Source: JALYNX01 sp963746905 (GTDB lineage Bacteria; Actinomycetota; Acidimicrobiia; Spongiisociales; ZC4RG35). From it: DNA of 64,000 nucleotides. Each line of letters begins with the position of its first letter. The first letter of the stretch is position 1. The DNA lies in the NCBI GenBank assembly GCA_963746905.1, contig CAVVCY010000001.1:248001-312000 (forward strand), given 5' to 3'. The notes beneath the pieces are model-generated. The model was not told the DNA's origin. It saw nothing but the letters and a program-made list of their open reading frames with translations, and searched no databases. Positions 1 through 9,191 of the stretch are shown piece by piece. The position numbers and the translations under genes are program-made.

Positions 1-897
1 GCTCCGGGCGTGCATGTCGAGGCCGGCCAGCTCATCGGATACGTCGGCGACTCGGGCAACGCCGAAGGAATCGCTCCCCATCTTCATTTCGAATTGCGAG
101 GCCCTGACGGGGTGCCAGTCGATCCCTACCTGTCGCTGAAGGCGGCGGCCTTGGGCTCCCCGGTGGCACCTCTGTGTCCCGAGGGCAAAGTCTGCGACAC
201 ACTGGCGTTTCAGGAGCAAAGCGGTCGCTTTGTGCTGTGGGAGGAGCTCGTTTTCAATCCGCCAACGACTTCGTTCCTATATGGGAATCCGGGTGATGTC
301 CCGTTTTCTGGGGATTGGGATTGTGATGGGGTGGAGACGCCGGGGTTGTATCGACGGTCGGATGGGTATGTGTATTTGAGGAATTCGAATACACAGGGGG
401 TGGCCGACATCTCGTTCTTCTTCGGGAATCCGGGGGATTACCCGTTGGCGGGAGACTTCGACAAGAACGGTTGTGACTCGGTGTCGATCTATCGGCCTTC
501 GGAGCAGCGTTTCTATGTGATCAACGATCTGGGTTCGAACGATGGTGGGTTGGGGGCGGCGGACTACGCGTTCTTGTTCGGGAATGCGGGGGATAAGCCG
601 TTTGTGGGGGATTTCGACGGTGATGGGGTGGACACGGTGGGGTTGCATCGTGAGTCGAGTGGTCTGGTGTATTTCCGTAATTCGAATACGACCGGGGTGG
701 CGGACAGCCAGTTCATCTATGGGGATCCTGGTGACATGTTGGTGGCGGGGGATTGGGATGGGAACGGGACCGACACCATCGGCGTCTACCGACCCTCCAA
801 GGGGATGTTCTATCTGAAGAACACCAATGCCCAAGGCATCGCCGACTCGACCTTCCAAGCCGGCAAGTACACCGGTGTCATCGCTCTCCAGCCATAG
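1..897 (+). CDS. Secreted M23 (LytM-type) peptidase, C-terminal part, with four FG-GAP/VCBS-like repeats (5' end outside window)
   Basis: The frame is open from base 1, so the start lies upstream. The first ~45 residues are the end of an M23 metallopeptidase fold: a GQLIGYVGDSGNA stretch followed by HLHFE, whose histidines belong to the zinc/active site of LytM-type endopeptidases that cut peptidoglycan cross-links. After a linker with a Cys pair (PLCPEGKVCD) come four repeats of ~47-52 residues built around GDWD/GDFDxDG followed by a GLYR/SIYRP strand; their acidic DxDxDG loops look calcium-binding. Repeat 2 is the longest unit, and single Cys residues sit in repeats 1 and 2. The repeat DNA is rich in T- and G-ending codons, unlike neighbouring genes. 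The peptidase call is firm for this fragment, but full length and signal peptide cannot be seen. Confidence 0.8.
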   Translation, partial: APGVHVEAGQLIGYVGDSGNAEGIAPHLHFELRGPDGVPVDPYLSLKAAALGSPVAPLCPEGKVCDTLAFQEQSGRFVLWEELVFNPPTTSFLYGNPGDVPFSGDWDCDGVETPGLYRRSDGYVYLRNSNTQGVADISFFFGNPGDYPLAGDFDKNGCDSVSIYRPSEQRFYVINDLGSNDGGLGAADYAFLFGNAGDKPFVGDFDGDGVDTVGLHRESSGLVYFRNSNTTGVADSQFIYGDPGDMLVAGDWDGNGTDTIGVYRPSKGMFYLKNTNAQGIADSTFQAGKYTGVIALQP

Positions 898-915
898 CCG
901 GCTCCTCGGCATACG

Positions 916-2929
916 ATGCGGTCGTTGAGGGTCGCACTCAGATCAACTCCCCGGTGGGCGGTCGCTCCTGTCCTGGCAATTGCCCTGCTCCTCCAGATGG
1001 CGCCAGCCGCTGCGGTCGCCGCCGACGAGCCCCCATCATTCGGGCGATTGGGCCAGGCTCAGGACGAAACAAGGCCCCACTCTCCGTCGCACATCCTGGT
1101 GAAGCTGGCGGCCCCGTCGCAGGCTTACCGCGCCCTCGGCACCGGCATTGACCCGATCGGGGAGGGGTGGTTCGAGGTCCCTGTGCCAGCCGGCCAAGAC
1201 GCCATCGACTTCGCGCAAGAGATGAGCACCCGGCCGGATGTCCGGGTCGCGGAGTTGGACCTCATCCTGACCCGCCAGGCATCGCCGCCCTTCGTTTCGC
1301 CGGATCCCTTCTACGTGAACAGCGGTTCGCCCTTCTATCAGTGGCATCTTCATTCAGCCAACGTCGGCGGGGCATGGCAGAGCACAGTCGGCGCCGGAGT
1401 TACGGTCGCCATCCTCGACACCGGCGTCAGCGAGGGCATTGACGGCTTCTGTCGGCCTTTCGTCGCCGAGTACAACGCCGCGACCCAAGTCGCCGGCCCT
1501 GGAGCCGCCAGCGACACCGATCCTGAAGGTCATGGCTCCCACGTCGCGGGCTCGGTCGCCCAATGCTCCGACAACGGCATCGAGGGAGCAGGGGTGGCTC
1601 CAGAGGCGAGCATCATGCCGGTCGAGGTGTTCTCGGCTGGTGGCGCCGCTGCGGCGGATCTGGTCAGGGGAATGGACTGGGCAGTTGCCCACGGGGCAAG
1701 GGTCATCAATATGTCACTCGGATGTACCTCTTGTGCGAGCACGGCCCTCAACGAGGCCATAGACCGCGCCTCCGCAGCTGGAGTGGTCCTCGTCGCCGCG
1801 TCGGGCAACAGCCCCAATCGATGTGTTCTACCCAGCCAATCACCCGGCAGTGATCGGGGTCGGGGCCAGCACCCGGTCGGGAAATGTCGCCGACTACTCG
1901 GCTCGAGGGCTCGGTCTCGATCTGTTGGGGCCCGGAGGCGACGAGTCCGGATTCGTGTGGCAGGACACCATCGGCGGGTACGAGGGCCTCTTCGGCACCT
2001 CGATGGCCGCTGCTCATGTCAGTGGTGCCCTCGCCCTGCTCGTCTCACGGTTTCCCACCGCTCCGGCGGGTCAAGTGCGTAACGCTCTCCTCTGTTCCGC
2101 ACAAGACATCGGAAGCCCCGGTTGGGACGGAGCATCGGGATACGGGCGCCTCGACGCCGGGGCAGCCGTGGAACAGCTCCGACTGATGGTCGAGGCCGGC
2201 ACCCTCGGTTGTGTCGGGCAGCCGGCAAGCAACGCTCCCTTCGGCTTGATCCAGTCGAACACGGGCTACTGGCGACTGCATCGGGGCTCGGCCGAGGTGG
2301 CCGCCTTCTATTTTGGGAATCCGGGTGATTTTGGGTTTATGGGGGATTGGGATTGTGATGGGATTGATACGCCTGGGTTGTATCGACGGTCCGACGGGTA
2401 CGTGTATTTGAGGAATTCGAACACGCAGGGAGTGGCCGACATCTCATTCTTCTTCGGGAATCCTGGAGATCTTCCCCTGGCTGGGGACTTCGACGGGGAC
2501 GGCTGTGACACGGTGTCGATCTACCGGCCGTCGGAAGGCAGGTTCTTCATCATCAACCATCTCGGCAAGGGAGATTCGGGGTTGGGAGCCGCCGACTACG
2601 CCTACTACTACGGCAACCCCGGCGACGCTCCGTTCATGGGAGACTGGAACGGTGACGGGATCGACACTCCAGGACTACGCCGCAACTCGAACGGGTTTGT
2701 TTATCTCCACCACTCCAACACTCAAGGCAACGCAGAAATCGAATACTTCTACGGGAACTCCGGAGACCTGGTATTCACCGGAGACTGGGACGGAGACGGC
2801 GACGACACCCTCGGCCTCTACCGGCCCACCAACGGCACCGTCTACCTCCGCAACACCAACAACACCGGAATCGCCGACTGGAGCGTCGGCGCCGGCGGCG
2901 GCATGCAACCCACAGGAGGGGATTTCTAG
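916..2929 (+). CDS. Secreted subtilisin-like serine protease (S8) with C-terminal four-repeat module; apparent frameshift near 1812-1816
   Basis: The ATG at 916 opens a signal peptide (Arg-rich start, hydrophobic core, AAAVAADE cleavage region) and an I9-like propeptide. The catalytic Asp is in AILDTGVS, His in GHGSHVAGSV and Ser in GTSMAAAHVSG, so the full S8 triad is present. The triad is split over two frames: the first runs to ~1815 and translation resumes one base later. Removing one C from the CCCC run at 1812-1815 restores AASGNSPIDVFYPANHP, a normal subtilase sequence. After the catalytic domain come four FG-GAP/VCBS-like repeats shared with flanking genes. The stop abuts the next ATG (TAGATG), so the two are probably co-transcribed. 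Either a sequence error or a recent pseudogene. Confidence 0.8.
2307..2878 (+). repeat. 572-bp inverted repeat, copy 1 (matches 7133-7704 on the other strand)
   Basis: This stretch encodes the repeat module of the subtilase and recurs in reverse orientation in the SpoIID-like gene. Reading both copies, I found one difference, a silent T/C at 2701. Homology stops abruptly at both ends, where the flanking coding sequences become unrelated. Confidence 0.85.
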
Positions 2930-4765
2930 ATGAACCGGCTTCGCATACTCCTGGTGATCGGCTTGGTTGTTGTCGTAGCCCTCCCGGCCATGGCTACCGA
3001 CACTGTCGGAGTGGTGGATCAGACCACTGGCAACTGGACCCTGCGCGATGAGAACACCAACACGAGAACCATCGGTTATGGCAATCCCAATGACGTCCCG
3101 TTCATGGGCGACTGGGACTGCGACGGCGTCGACACCCCAGGCCTCTACCGTCGCTCCGACGGCTTCGCCTACCTACGCAACAGCAATCACACCGGAGTCG
3201 CCGACATCACCTTCCTCTTCGGGAATCCCGGGGACCTGCCGCTGGTCGGGGATTTCAACCGAGACGGCTGCGACACACTCTCCATTTACCGGCCCTCAGA
3301 GGCACGGTTCTACGTCATCAACCGTCTCGGGACCCAAGGTGGGGGGCTCGGCGCCGCAGATTTCTTCTTCGACTTTGGCAACCCGGGTGACATCCCGGTT
3401 TCCGGGGATTGGAACGGTGACGGCATCGATACGGTCGGTCTGCGCCGGCCAAGTGACGGATTCGTTTACCTCCGCAACACCAATACCACCGGGATCGCCG
3501 ATATCTCCTATTTCTTCGGTGACGCCGGAGACCTCCCTGTGGCAGGCGACTGGAACAACAACGGCGAGGACACCTTCGGGTTGTTCCGGCCCTCCAACGC
3601 CACGTTCTACCTCAAGAACACAAACAGCACCGGTGTGGCCGACCTCAGCTTTGGGCTTGGATCATCGTCATCGCTGCCGGTGTCAGGCCACTTCGCCCTC
3701 AACCTGCCGCCACCTCCACCGCCACTGGCTTTGCAGCAGGTGGCCTCGGGTCTGAACCGTCCGGTGTTTGTCGCTGCACCAGCAGGTGATCCCCGTCTCT
3801 TCGTCGTCGAGCAGAGCGGCGCCATCAAGATCATCAGCGGTGGGACTGTGCTTCCCACCCCGTTCCTCAATTTGAGTGTGACCTGTTGCGGCGAGCAAGG
3901 GCTCCTAGGCCTTGCCTTCCACCCCCAATACGCCACCAATGGCAAGTTCTACGTCAGCTACAACGTCGGCTCGGTCACGAGGGTCTCCGAGTTCCAGGCG
4001 TCCTCTAACCCAAACCTGGCCAACGCCGCCTCGGAACGGGTTCTGCTCACGGTCAACCAGCCCGCCTCGAATCACAACGGCGGGATGCTGGAGTTCGATG
4101 GCTCCGGCTACTTGCTCATTGGACGCGGGGATGGTGGGGGAGGCGGCGACCCCAACGACCACGCCGAGAATCCCAATGACCTGCTGGGCAAGATCCTTCG
4201 AATCAATGTCGACACCACCTCGCCTGGCAAGCAATATGGCATTCCCGCAGGGAACCCGTTTGCGGGTGGCGGTGGGGCTCCGGAGGTCTACCTGGTTGGC
4301 CTGCGCAACCCGTGGCGCTTCGATTACGACGGTGGACTCCTTTACATCGGCGACGTTGGTCAGGAGCAGCGAGAGGAAGTCACCATCCTTTCCGCAGGTG
4401 CCGCTGGCTCCAATCTCGGCTGGAACACATGGGAGGGAACCAGGTGCTACGAGGGCCCATGCTCGACAGGTGGATTCACCTTCCCCCAGGTCGAGTACAC
4501 CCACGCCAACGGATGCTCGGTCACCGGTGGTTTCGTGTACCGGGGAAGTGCCATAGCGGGTCTCTCCGGGACCTACTTCTACGCCGACTTCTGTGCGGGG
4601 AGGATTCACAGCCTGCTCTACGAGGAAGGCATCGCCAGCAAGAACTTCGATCGATCATCGGAGCTGGGGGTCATCGGGCAACTGTCATCGTTCGGCTACA
4701 ACGGCAACGGTGAGGTTTACGTGACCTCACTACAGGGCACGGTTTTCAAGATCATCGCCAAATAG
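2930..4765 (+). CDS. Secreted PQQ-type glucose/sorbosone dehydrogenase-like protein with N-terminal four-repeat module
   Basis: 611 aa. An N-terminal signal peptide (LRILLVIGLVVVVALPAMA) is followed by four FG-GAP/VCBS-like repeats (about residues 25-255, again with Cys in repeats 1 and 2) and a proline-rich linker. The rest is a six-bladed sugar-dehydrogenase fold: LNRPVFVAAPAGDPRLFVVE, GLLGLAFHP, ASNHNGGMLEFDGSGYL, GDGGGGGDPND, NDLLGKILRINVD, GLRNPWRFDYD and YIGDVGQ. These are hallmarks of the soluble aldose/glucose/sorbosone dehydrogenase family, which usually oxidises sugars with PQQ in the cell envelope. Here the repeats precede the enzyme, whereas in the subtilase they follow it. The ATG is immediately after the subtilase stop. 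The substrate cannot be read from sequence. Confidence 0.85.
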   Translation: MNRLRILLVIGLVVVVALPAMATDTVGVVDQTTGNWTLRDENTNTRTIGYGNPNDVPFMGDWDCDGVDTPGLYRRSDGFAYLRNSNHTGVADITFLFGNPGDLPLVGDFNRDGCDTLSIYRPSEARFYVINRLGTQGGGLGAADFFFDFGNPGDIPVSGDWNGDGIDTVGLRRPSDGFVYLRNTNTTGIADISYFFGDAGDLPVAGDWNNNGEDTFGLFRPSNATFYLKNTNSTGVADLSFGLGSSSSLPVSGHFALNLPPPPPPLALQQVASGLNRPVFVAAPAGDPRLFVVEQSGAIKIISGGTVLPTPFLNLSVTCCGEQGLLGLAFHPQYATNGKFYVSYNVGSVTRVSEFQASSNPNLANAASERVLLTVNQPASNHNGGMLEFDGSGYLLIGRGDGGGGGDPNDHAENPNDLLGKILRINVDTTSPGKQYGIPAGNPFAGGGGAPEVYLVGLRNPWRFDYDGGLLYIGDVGQEQREEVTILSAGAAGSNLGWNTWEGTRCYEGPCSTGGFTFPQVEYTHANGCSVTGGFVYRGSAIAGLSGTYFYADFCAGRIHSLLYEEGIASKNFDRSSELGVIGQLSSFGYNGNGEVYVTSLQGTVFKIIAK

Positions 4766-4778
4766 GCAAGAGATCACT

Positions 4779-4899
4779 CTTACCTGAGGTTCCTGGCGCG
4801 AAATATGACGCCATGCCGACAGAGAATGCTGCCGGTCCTTAGAAGGCGCCGTACTCTGTCCACGTAGCGCCAAATATGGCGCTACGTACCTCAGGTAAG
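4779..4899. repeat. 121-bp multi-arm palindromic element between convergent genes
   Basis: Perfect 12-bp outer arms (CTTACCTGAGGT at 4779-4790 and its complement at 4888-4899) enclose three nested inverted repeats: TGGCG/CGCCA (4794-4798/4809-4813), GACAGAG/CTCTGTC (4818-4824/4854-4860) and an 11-bp stem ACGTAGCGCCA with a 4-nt loop (4862-4887). It fills the gap between a + gene ending at 4765 and a - gene ending at 4917. A bidirectional terminator, a MITE-like element or a cloverleaf RNA are all possible. No ORF or T-tract was seen. Confidence 0.75.
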
Positions 4900-4916
4900 C
4901 GGTTGTGAAACCTTCG

Positions 4917-5945
4917 TCACACCGGCAGGCCCCCCGGGGGCTGGCGCGACGACTCGCCTCGTTCGCCTCCGAGAAGGCCCAGCTGATGGATCGGATATGA
5001 CCAGCGGGTTGCCTCGCGCAGCCGGACATCGTCATATGTGCCGCGGCTGAACACTGTCTTCCTCCAGGAAGCGATCTCCCCCCGATGAGCCCACACCCAG
5101 GTATATCCCCGAGCTTTGGCCCGCAGAAACTTCGAACCCCGAACCAGGGCCAGGCCCCAGACCATCAACTCGGTCAGGATCAAGGCAGGCGACAGCAACA
5201 CGAGCCGACCCATGCGGAGATGGCTGAGCAGAAGTGCCCAACGGTTTCGCTCGAGTAGATAGAGCTTCTCGGGGTACATGGTCAGGTGATAGTCGTGGAG
5301 CACTCGTGAGGCCGGGACACAGACGATGTCATGCCCGGAGAGCAGCAGGTCCCAAGACAACGCGACATCCTCGTGATAGAGGAAGCCGGTCTCGTTCCAT
5401 CCACCGAGCTCACGGAGCAGGTCGGCCCTGATCAGAAATGCCACCCCGTGGAGGCCGCCGACCAGATGCGGTTCGTGGCCGACCGCCTCGGGTCGGGAAT
5501 GCAGAAGCCGATTGAATCCAAGACCCGTCACGTGAACGTGCTGACCCGCTGAGTTGACCTCGCCGCTCCCCTCCACAAGAACCATCGGACAGGCGGCACC
5601 GGCGTCTGGATTGGAATCGAGGGTGGCCACCAGGGGAGCGAGCCATCCGTCGAGGGGAGTGCAATCGGGGTTGAGGACCGCCAGGTACGCGGTGGTCACA
5701 TTGGGCAGGATCTGATTCACTGCCCCTGCCAGCCCGAGGTTGCGATCGGAGAGGACAACGGCGACCCGTTCGTCCCCTGTGGCGAAGGTCTCAGCCACAC
5801 GCCAGCTTTCGTCTCCCGAGTCGTTGTCGAATACGACGAGTTGGGCAAGTTCGTCTTCAGCCGCGAGGACACCGGGCAGACAACGACTCAGGTCATCTCC
5901 ACTGCGGTAGTTGACGACGACGGCCGTTACGCGGTGCTCAGCCAC
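4917..5945 (-). CDS. Family 2 glycosyltransferase (rhamnosyltransferase-like)
   Basis: About 342 aa from a GTG at 5945; the frame is open further upstream, but this GTG overlaps the upstream gene's stop by 8 bp (GTGGCTGA) and directly precedes the conserved start. The GT-A core is clear: TAVVVNYRSGDDLSRCL, VVFDNDSGDES, NLGLAGAVNQ, LNPDCTPLDG (the nucleotide-sugar/metal DxD equivalent) and GFLYHEDVALSWDL. Such proteins transfer rhamnose or similar sugars to growing surface polysaccharides on the cytoplasmic face. The C-terminal third has a hydrophobic segment (LVLLSPALILTELMVWGLAL), suggesting membrane association. Together with the next upstream transferase it forms a two-gene unit. Donor and acceptor are unknown. 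Confidence 0.85.
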   Translation of the reverse strand: MAEHRVTAVVVNYRSGDDLSRCLPGVLAAEDELAQLVVFDNDSGDESWRVAETFATGDERVAVVLSDRNLGLAGAVNQILPNVTTAYLAVLNPDCTPLDGWLAPLVATLDSNPDAGAACPMVLVEGSGEVNSAGQHVHVTGLGFNRLLHSRPEAVGHEPHLVGGLHGVAFLIRADLLRELGGWNETGFLYHEDVALSWDLLLSGHDIVCVPASRVLHDYHLTMYPEKLYLLERNRWALLLSHLRMGRLVLLSPALILTELMVWGLALVRGSKFLRAKARGYTWVWAHRGEIASWRKTVFSRGTYDDVRLREATRWSYPIHQLGLLGGERGESSRQPPGGLPV

Positions 5946-7053
5946 GACGTGCGGCGAGTCGGCCGGAGAAGATCGACAGGAACAATCCAGCCGACAGAAG
6001 CTGAAGTCCGAAGACGAATAAGGAGGCGGTGGCAACCAGTCTCTCGGTCTCGAGGAAGGCGCCGGCCCCTCCTCGGACCCATGTGATCACGAGCGAGATC
6101 AGGCCGATGGCGGCGACAATGGCGATGATGAGGCCGATTACCGCAGCCCCGAGCCGGATCGGGCGGCTGGCCAGGCGGAGCAGCCACCTCGTGGGTGTGG
6201 CCCCGGTCTCCACTCTGTAGAGCGTGGCGGCCACCCCGAGCACGAGCAACTGAAACCCGGCCAGGAAGCCGAGGGTGGCCAGGACGAAGCTATTGGTGGA
6301 AAGCCCGAGGGAGCCGAGGATTACCGGTCCTCCGCTGAGGCCGAGGGCACCTATCAACCCCAGGGCCATGACGAGAAGACCCGGGATGACGAAGGTAACG
6401 GTGGGGGAGTAGAGGATCGTCATCCCGGCAAGCCGGGCCAGGATGTTGAGCCCATCCCTGACCGGCCGCAGTTTCTTGTCACCGAGCCTTGGTTGGTAGT
6501 CGATGTCGAAGGTGCCGATCGTGAGACCACGTTGTTTGGCCTTGACCCCTATCTCGACCTCGATGTCGAAACCCGCCGACTCGAGGCGTAGGGCTCGAAA
6601 TGCGGTCCTGCTCATCCCGTAGAGGCCGCTCATGATGTCGTTGCCCTCCAGCTCGTGGAACGAGCCGAGCAGCCTGTTGAACACCCGATTGCCGATCCGG
6701 TTCACCGCGGGGATGTTGGGTGAGTCGAGCGGTCGCTCACCGCGGACGATGTCGTAGTCACTCAGCATCGAGACGAGTTCCGGGATGGCGGCTGCCGGAT
6801 AGGTGGCATCGGCGTCCATGAAGACCAAGTACTCCCCAGACGACGCTTCGACTCCTGTGGCCATAGCGGAGCCTTTGCCGAGATTGATCTCGTGGCGGAT
6901 CACCTTGGCCCCATTGGCAGCGGCAACGGCCGCTGTGCTGTCACTGGACCCGTCGTCGACAACGATGACCTCGTATCGGTCACCCAGATGCTTCTCGAGA
7001 TCGTCGAGCACCACCGGCATCGCGGCCTCCTCGTCGAAGGCGGGGAGGATCAC
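5938..7053 (-). CDS. Polyprenol-phosphate-sugar synthase-like GT2 with C-terminal membrane segments
   Basis: About 371 aa. The GTG at 7053 (VILPAFDEEAAM) is chosen because the longer frame to 7506 only shadows the repeat module of the upstream gene; a CTG at 7062 is also possible. Core motifs are VVDDGSSDST, NLGKGSAMATG, MDADATYPA (the DxD) and QPRLGDKKLRPVRDG, as in DPM1/DolP-mannose-type synthases that load sugars onto polyprenyl phosphate. At least four hydrophobic segments follow (from FVIPGLLVMALGLIGALGLSG onward). It lies 26 bp downstream of the SpoIID-like gene and overlaps the next glycosyltransferase by 8 bp, so a shared transcript is likely. The exact sugar is not deducible. Confidence 0.8.
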   Translation of the reverse strand: MILPAFDEEAAMPVVLDDLEKHLGDRYEVIVVDDGSSDSTAAVAAANGAKVIRHEINLGKGSAMATGVEASSGEYLVFMDADATYPAAAIPELVSMLSDYDIVRGERPLDSPNIPAVNRIGNRVFNRLLGSFHELEGNDIMSGLYGMSRTAFRALRLESAGFDIEVEIGVKAKQRGLTIGTFDIDYQPRLGDKKLRPVRDGLNILARLAGMTILYSPTVTFVIPGLLVMALGLIGALGLSGGPVILGSLGLSTNSFVLATLGFLAGFQLLVLGVAATLYRVETGATPTRWLLRLASRPIRLGAAVIGLIIAIVAAIGLISLVITWVRGGAGAFLETERLVATASLFVFGLQLLSAGLFLSIFSGRLAARRG

Positions 7054-7078
7054 CGAGGTCAGCGGGGTGGGGCCCCGA

Positions 7079-9032
7079 TCAGGAGGTGCCTGAGACGGGT
7101 CGGTGGTTGGACCCGCCCATGACGAAGGCGAGGTCGGCGATTCCGGTGTTGTTGGTGTTGCGGAGGTAGACGGTGCCGTTGGTGGGCCGGTAGAGGCCGA
7201 GGGTGTCGTCGCCGTCTCCGTCCCAGTCTCCGGTGAATACCAGGTCTCCGGAGTTCCCGTAGAAGTATTCGATTTCTGCGTTGCCTTGAGTGTTGGAGTG
7301 GTGGAGATAGACAAACCCGTTCGAGTTGCGGCGTAGTCCTGGAGTGTCGATCCCGTCACCGTTCCAGTCTCCCATGAACGGAGCGTCGCCGGGGTTGCCG
7401 TAGTAGTAGGCGTAGTCGGCGGCTCCCAACCCCGAATCTCCCTTGCCGAGATGGTTGATGATGAAGAACCTGCCTTCCGACGGCCGGTAGATCGACACCG
7501 TGTCACAGCCGTCCCCGTCGAAGTCCCCAGCCAGGGGAAGATCTCCAGGATTCCCGAAGAAGAATGAGATGTCGGCCACTCCCTGCGTGTTCGAATTCCT
7601 CAAATACACGTACCCGTCGGACCGTCGATACAACCCAGGCGTATCAATCCCATCACAATCCCAATCCCCCATAAACCCAAAATCACCCGGATTCCCAAAA
7701 TAGAGGTCGGTGGTCGCTGCTGTGGCAGTCAGATATCGCCATTTGCCAGAGGAGGGATCGTGGAGGATGGCCCGGTCGGCGCCTGGGATAAAGGGAATGA
7801 TGCCGGTGATATCGATCACGTAGTGGGAGCGGAGGCCCAGAATCGTTCGGAGCTCGTTGCCGGTGAAGGTCTTGGTCAAAGGTGCACCCCCAGAAGATCC
7901 CTTCACCACGATCTTCTTCGGGCTCCCCGACACGAAGCGCTCGGTGACCGCCGCCGACATCAACGACTGGAATCCCAACGCCGAGGCCAGATTCGCCTGG
8001 GTGAAGGTGGCTGTCCAGGAGGTTGCACCTGGGTCGCTTTGCGAACGGAGATAGGAGTAGGGCGATCCTCCCCACTGATCCTCATTGTTCTCGGTGGCCC
8101 CACCTGATGAGGAGAAGTAGTAGGCCTGGATCGCGCCGTTGACACCGTCAGCGGGATGGATGAGGGCCTGGCCAGCAGTGGCGTTTACCGCAGCGACCCA
8201 GATCGCTCCCCAGTTCTGGCTACCCACTTCGCCCTCCTTGGCCCAGCCGATGTAGGCCTGATCGAGGGTGGAGGCGTAGAGATGACAGGCGCACGCATTC
8301 ATCCGCGCCGTGTTTGCTAGCCAGGTTGGCGAAGACCTTTGCCTTGTAGAGGGCATAGGTTCGTCCCGCGATGGCTTGGGCCTTGAGCGCTTCCATCGGC
8401 CATGAGGAGGGCATCTCGCCAAGCCCATATAGATATTGCTCGAGTGGCAACTCGACTAGGAGATGGAACGCTCCGGAGTTATTTGGGACCGGAACGACCA
8501 GAATTTTTCCCCGGGCATAGGTCCGGTTGACGGTGGGAACACTCACTCGGACGGTGGGTTGGTTGGTCCAGGTGATCTCCCCGGTGCAGGGACTGATCGG
8601 GGCACCCTGGGCACCTTCTCCGAAATAGAACTGACACTGCCCTGGTGCAATCATCCGCAGTGACCACGCTTGGCCAGGCTGTGCGACCAGACCGCCCGGG
8701 TTGATCGCCCCGCCGATCGCCGAGAAGTCGAAGCGGGTCAGGCTCTGACCGATGCCGATCCGGAGCGGCTCGGCATGCCCTGTCAACTCGCCACTACCAA
8801 CGGTGCCGATCGTCACGCCCGTGTAGAAGTGCTGGATGATGTCGCCCGTAGTGGAACCACCATCGGCCATGGCCTTGGCACCCCACTGCGACATCCCTAT
8901 CCCATGGCCCCAACCGCCGCCGCTGATGTTCACTTGATTCTCGGCAGCCTGGGCGGGCGCAATCGCAGTGAGCAGGACCACCAATGATGTGGCCAGCAAT
9001 GCGATAAGTCTCTTGGTTCTGGTCAGCAGCAT
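7079..9032 (-). CDS. Secreted SpoIID/LytB-domain protein with four-repeat module; apparent frameshift near 8313-8316
   Basis: The ATG at 9032 begins a signal peptide (RTKRLIALLATSLVVLLTAIAPAQA). A SpoIID/LytB domain follows: ISGGGWGHGIGMSQWGAKA, LPLEQYLYGLGEMPSSWPME and ALKAQAIAGRTYAL. SpoIID relatives act on peptidoglycan glycan strands from which stem peptides were removed. Reading then breaks: after VFANLAS the frame shifts by one base, and NTARMNACACHLYASTLDQ continues the domain in the second frame. Dropping one base in or near TTT at 8313-8315 (AAA on the coding strand) repairs it. The C-terminus is the four-unit FG-GAP/VCBS-like module, nearly identical in DNA to that of the subtilase. 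Sequence error or pseudogene. Confidence 0.8.
7133..7704 (-). repeat. 572-bp inverted repeat, copy 2 (matches 2307-2878)
   Basis: Reverse-orientation copy of the module-coding DNA; the only difference I saw is the base at 7310 opposite 2701. It sits in the same reading frame of the SpoIID-like gene and encodes the same amino acids. Confidence 0.85.
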
Positions 9033-9191
9033 GGGCAGATCAATCGCCTCCCGGGTCGCACCATTTGCTTCGGCACAGGTGATTACCCCCTGAAGGCCAA
9101 CCTCATTCTCCCGTCGCACCGTGAATACCGAAACTCGGCGGCGTCCTGGGCGATTGGCGAGGGAAACCATCAGCAGCCAACATCGTTTCCC

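Noticed and set aside
7054..7506. N-terminal extension of the polyprenol-phosphate glycosyltransferase frame
   Set aside because: The extra 151 codons are a second-frame shadow of the repeat module (Thr/Pro/Ser-rich, no GT motif); the GT2 fold starts at VILPAFDEE.
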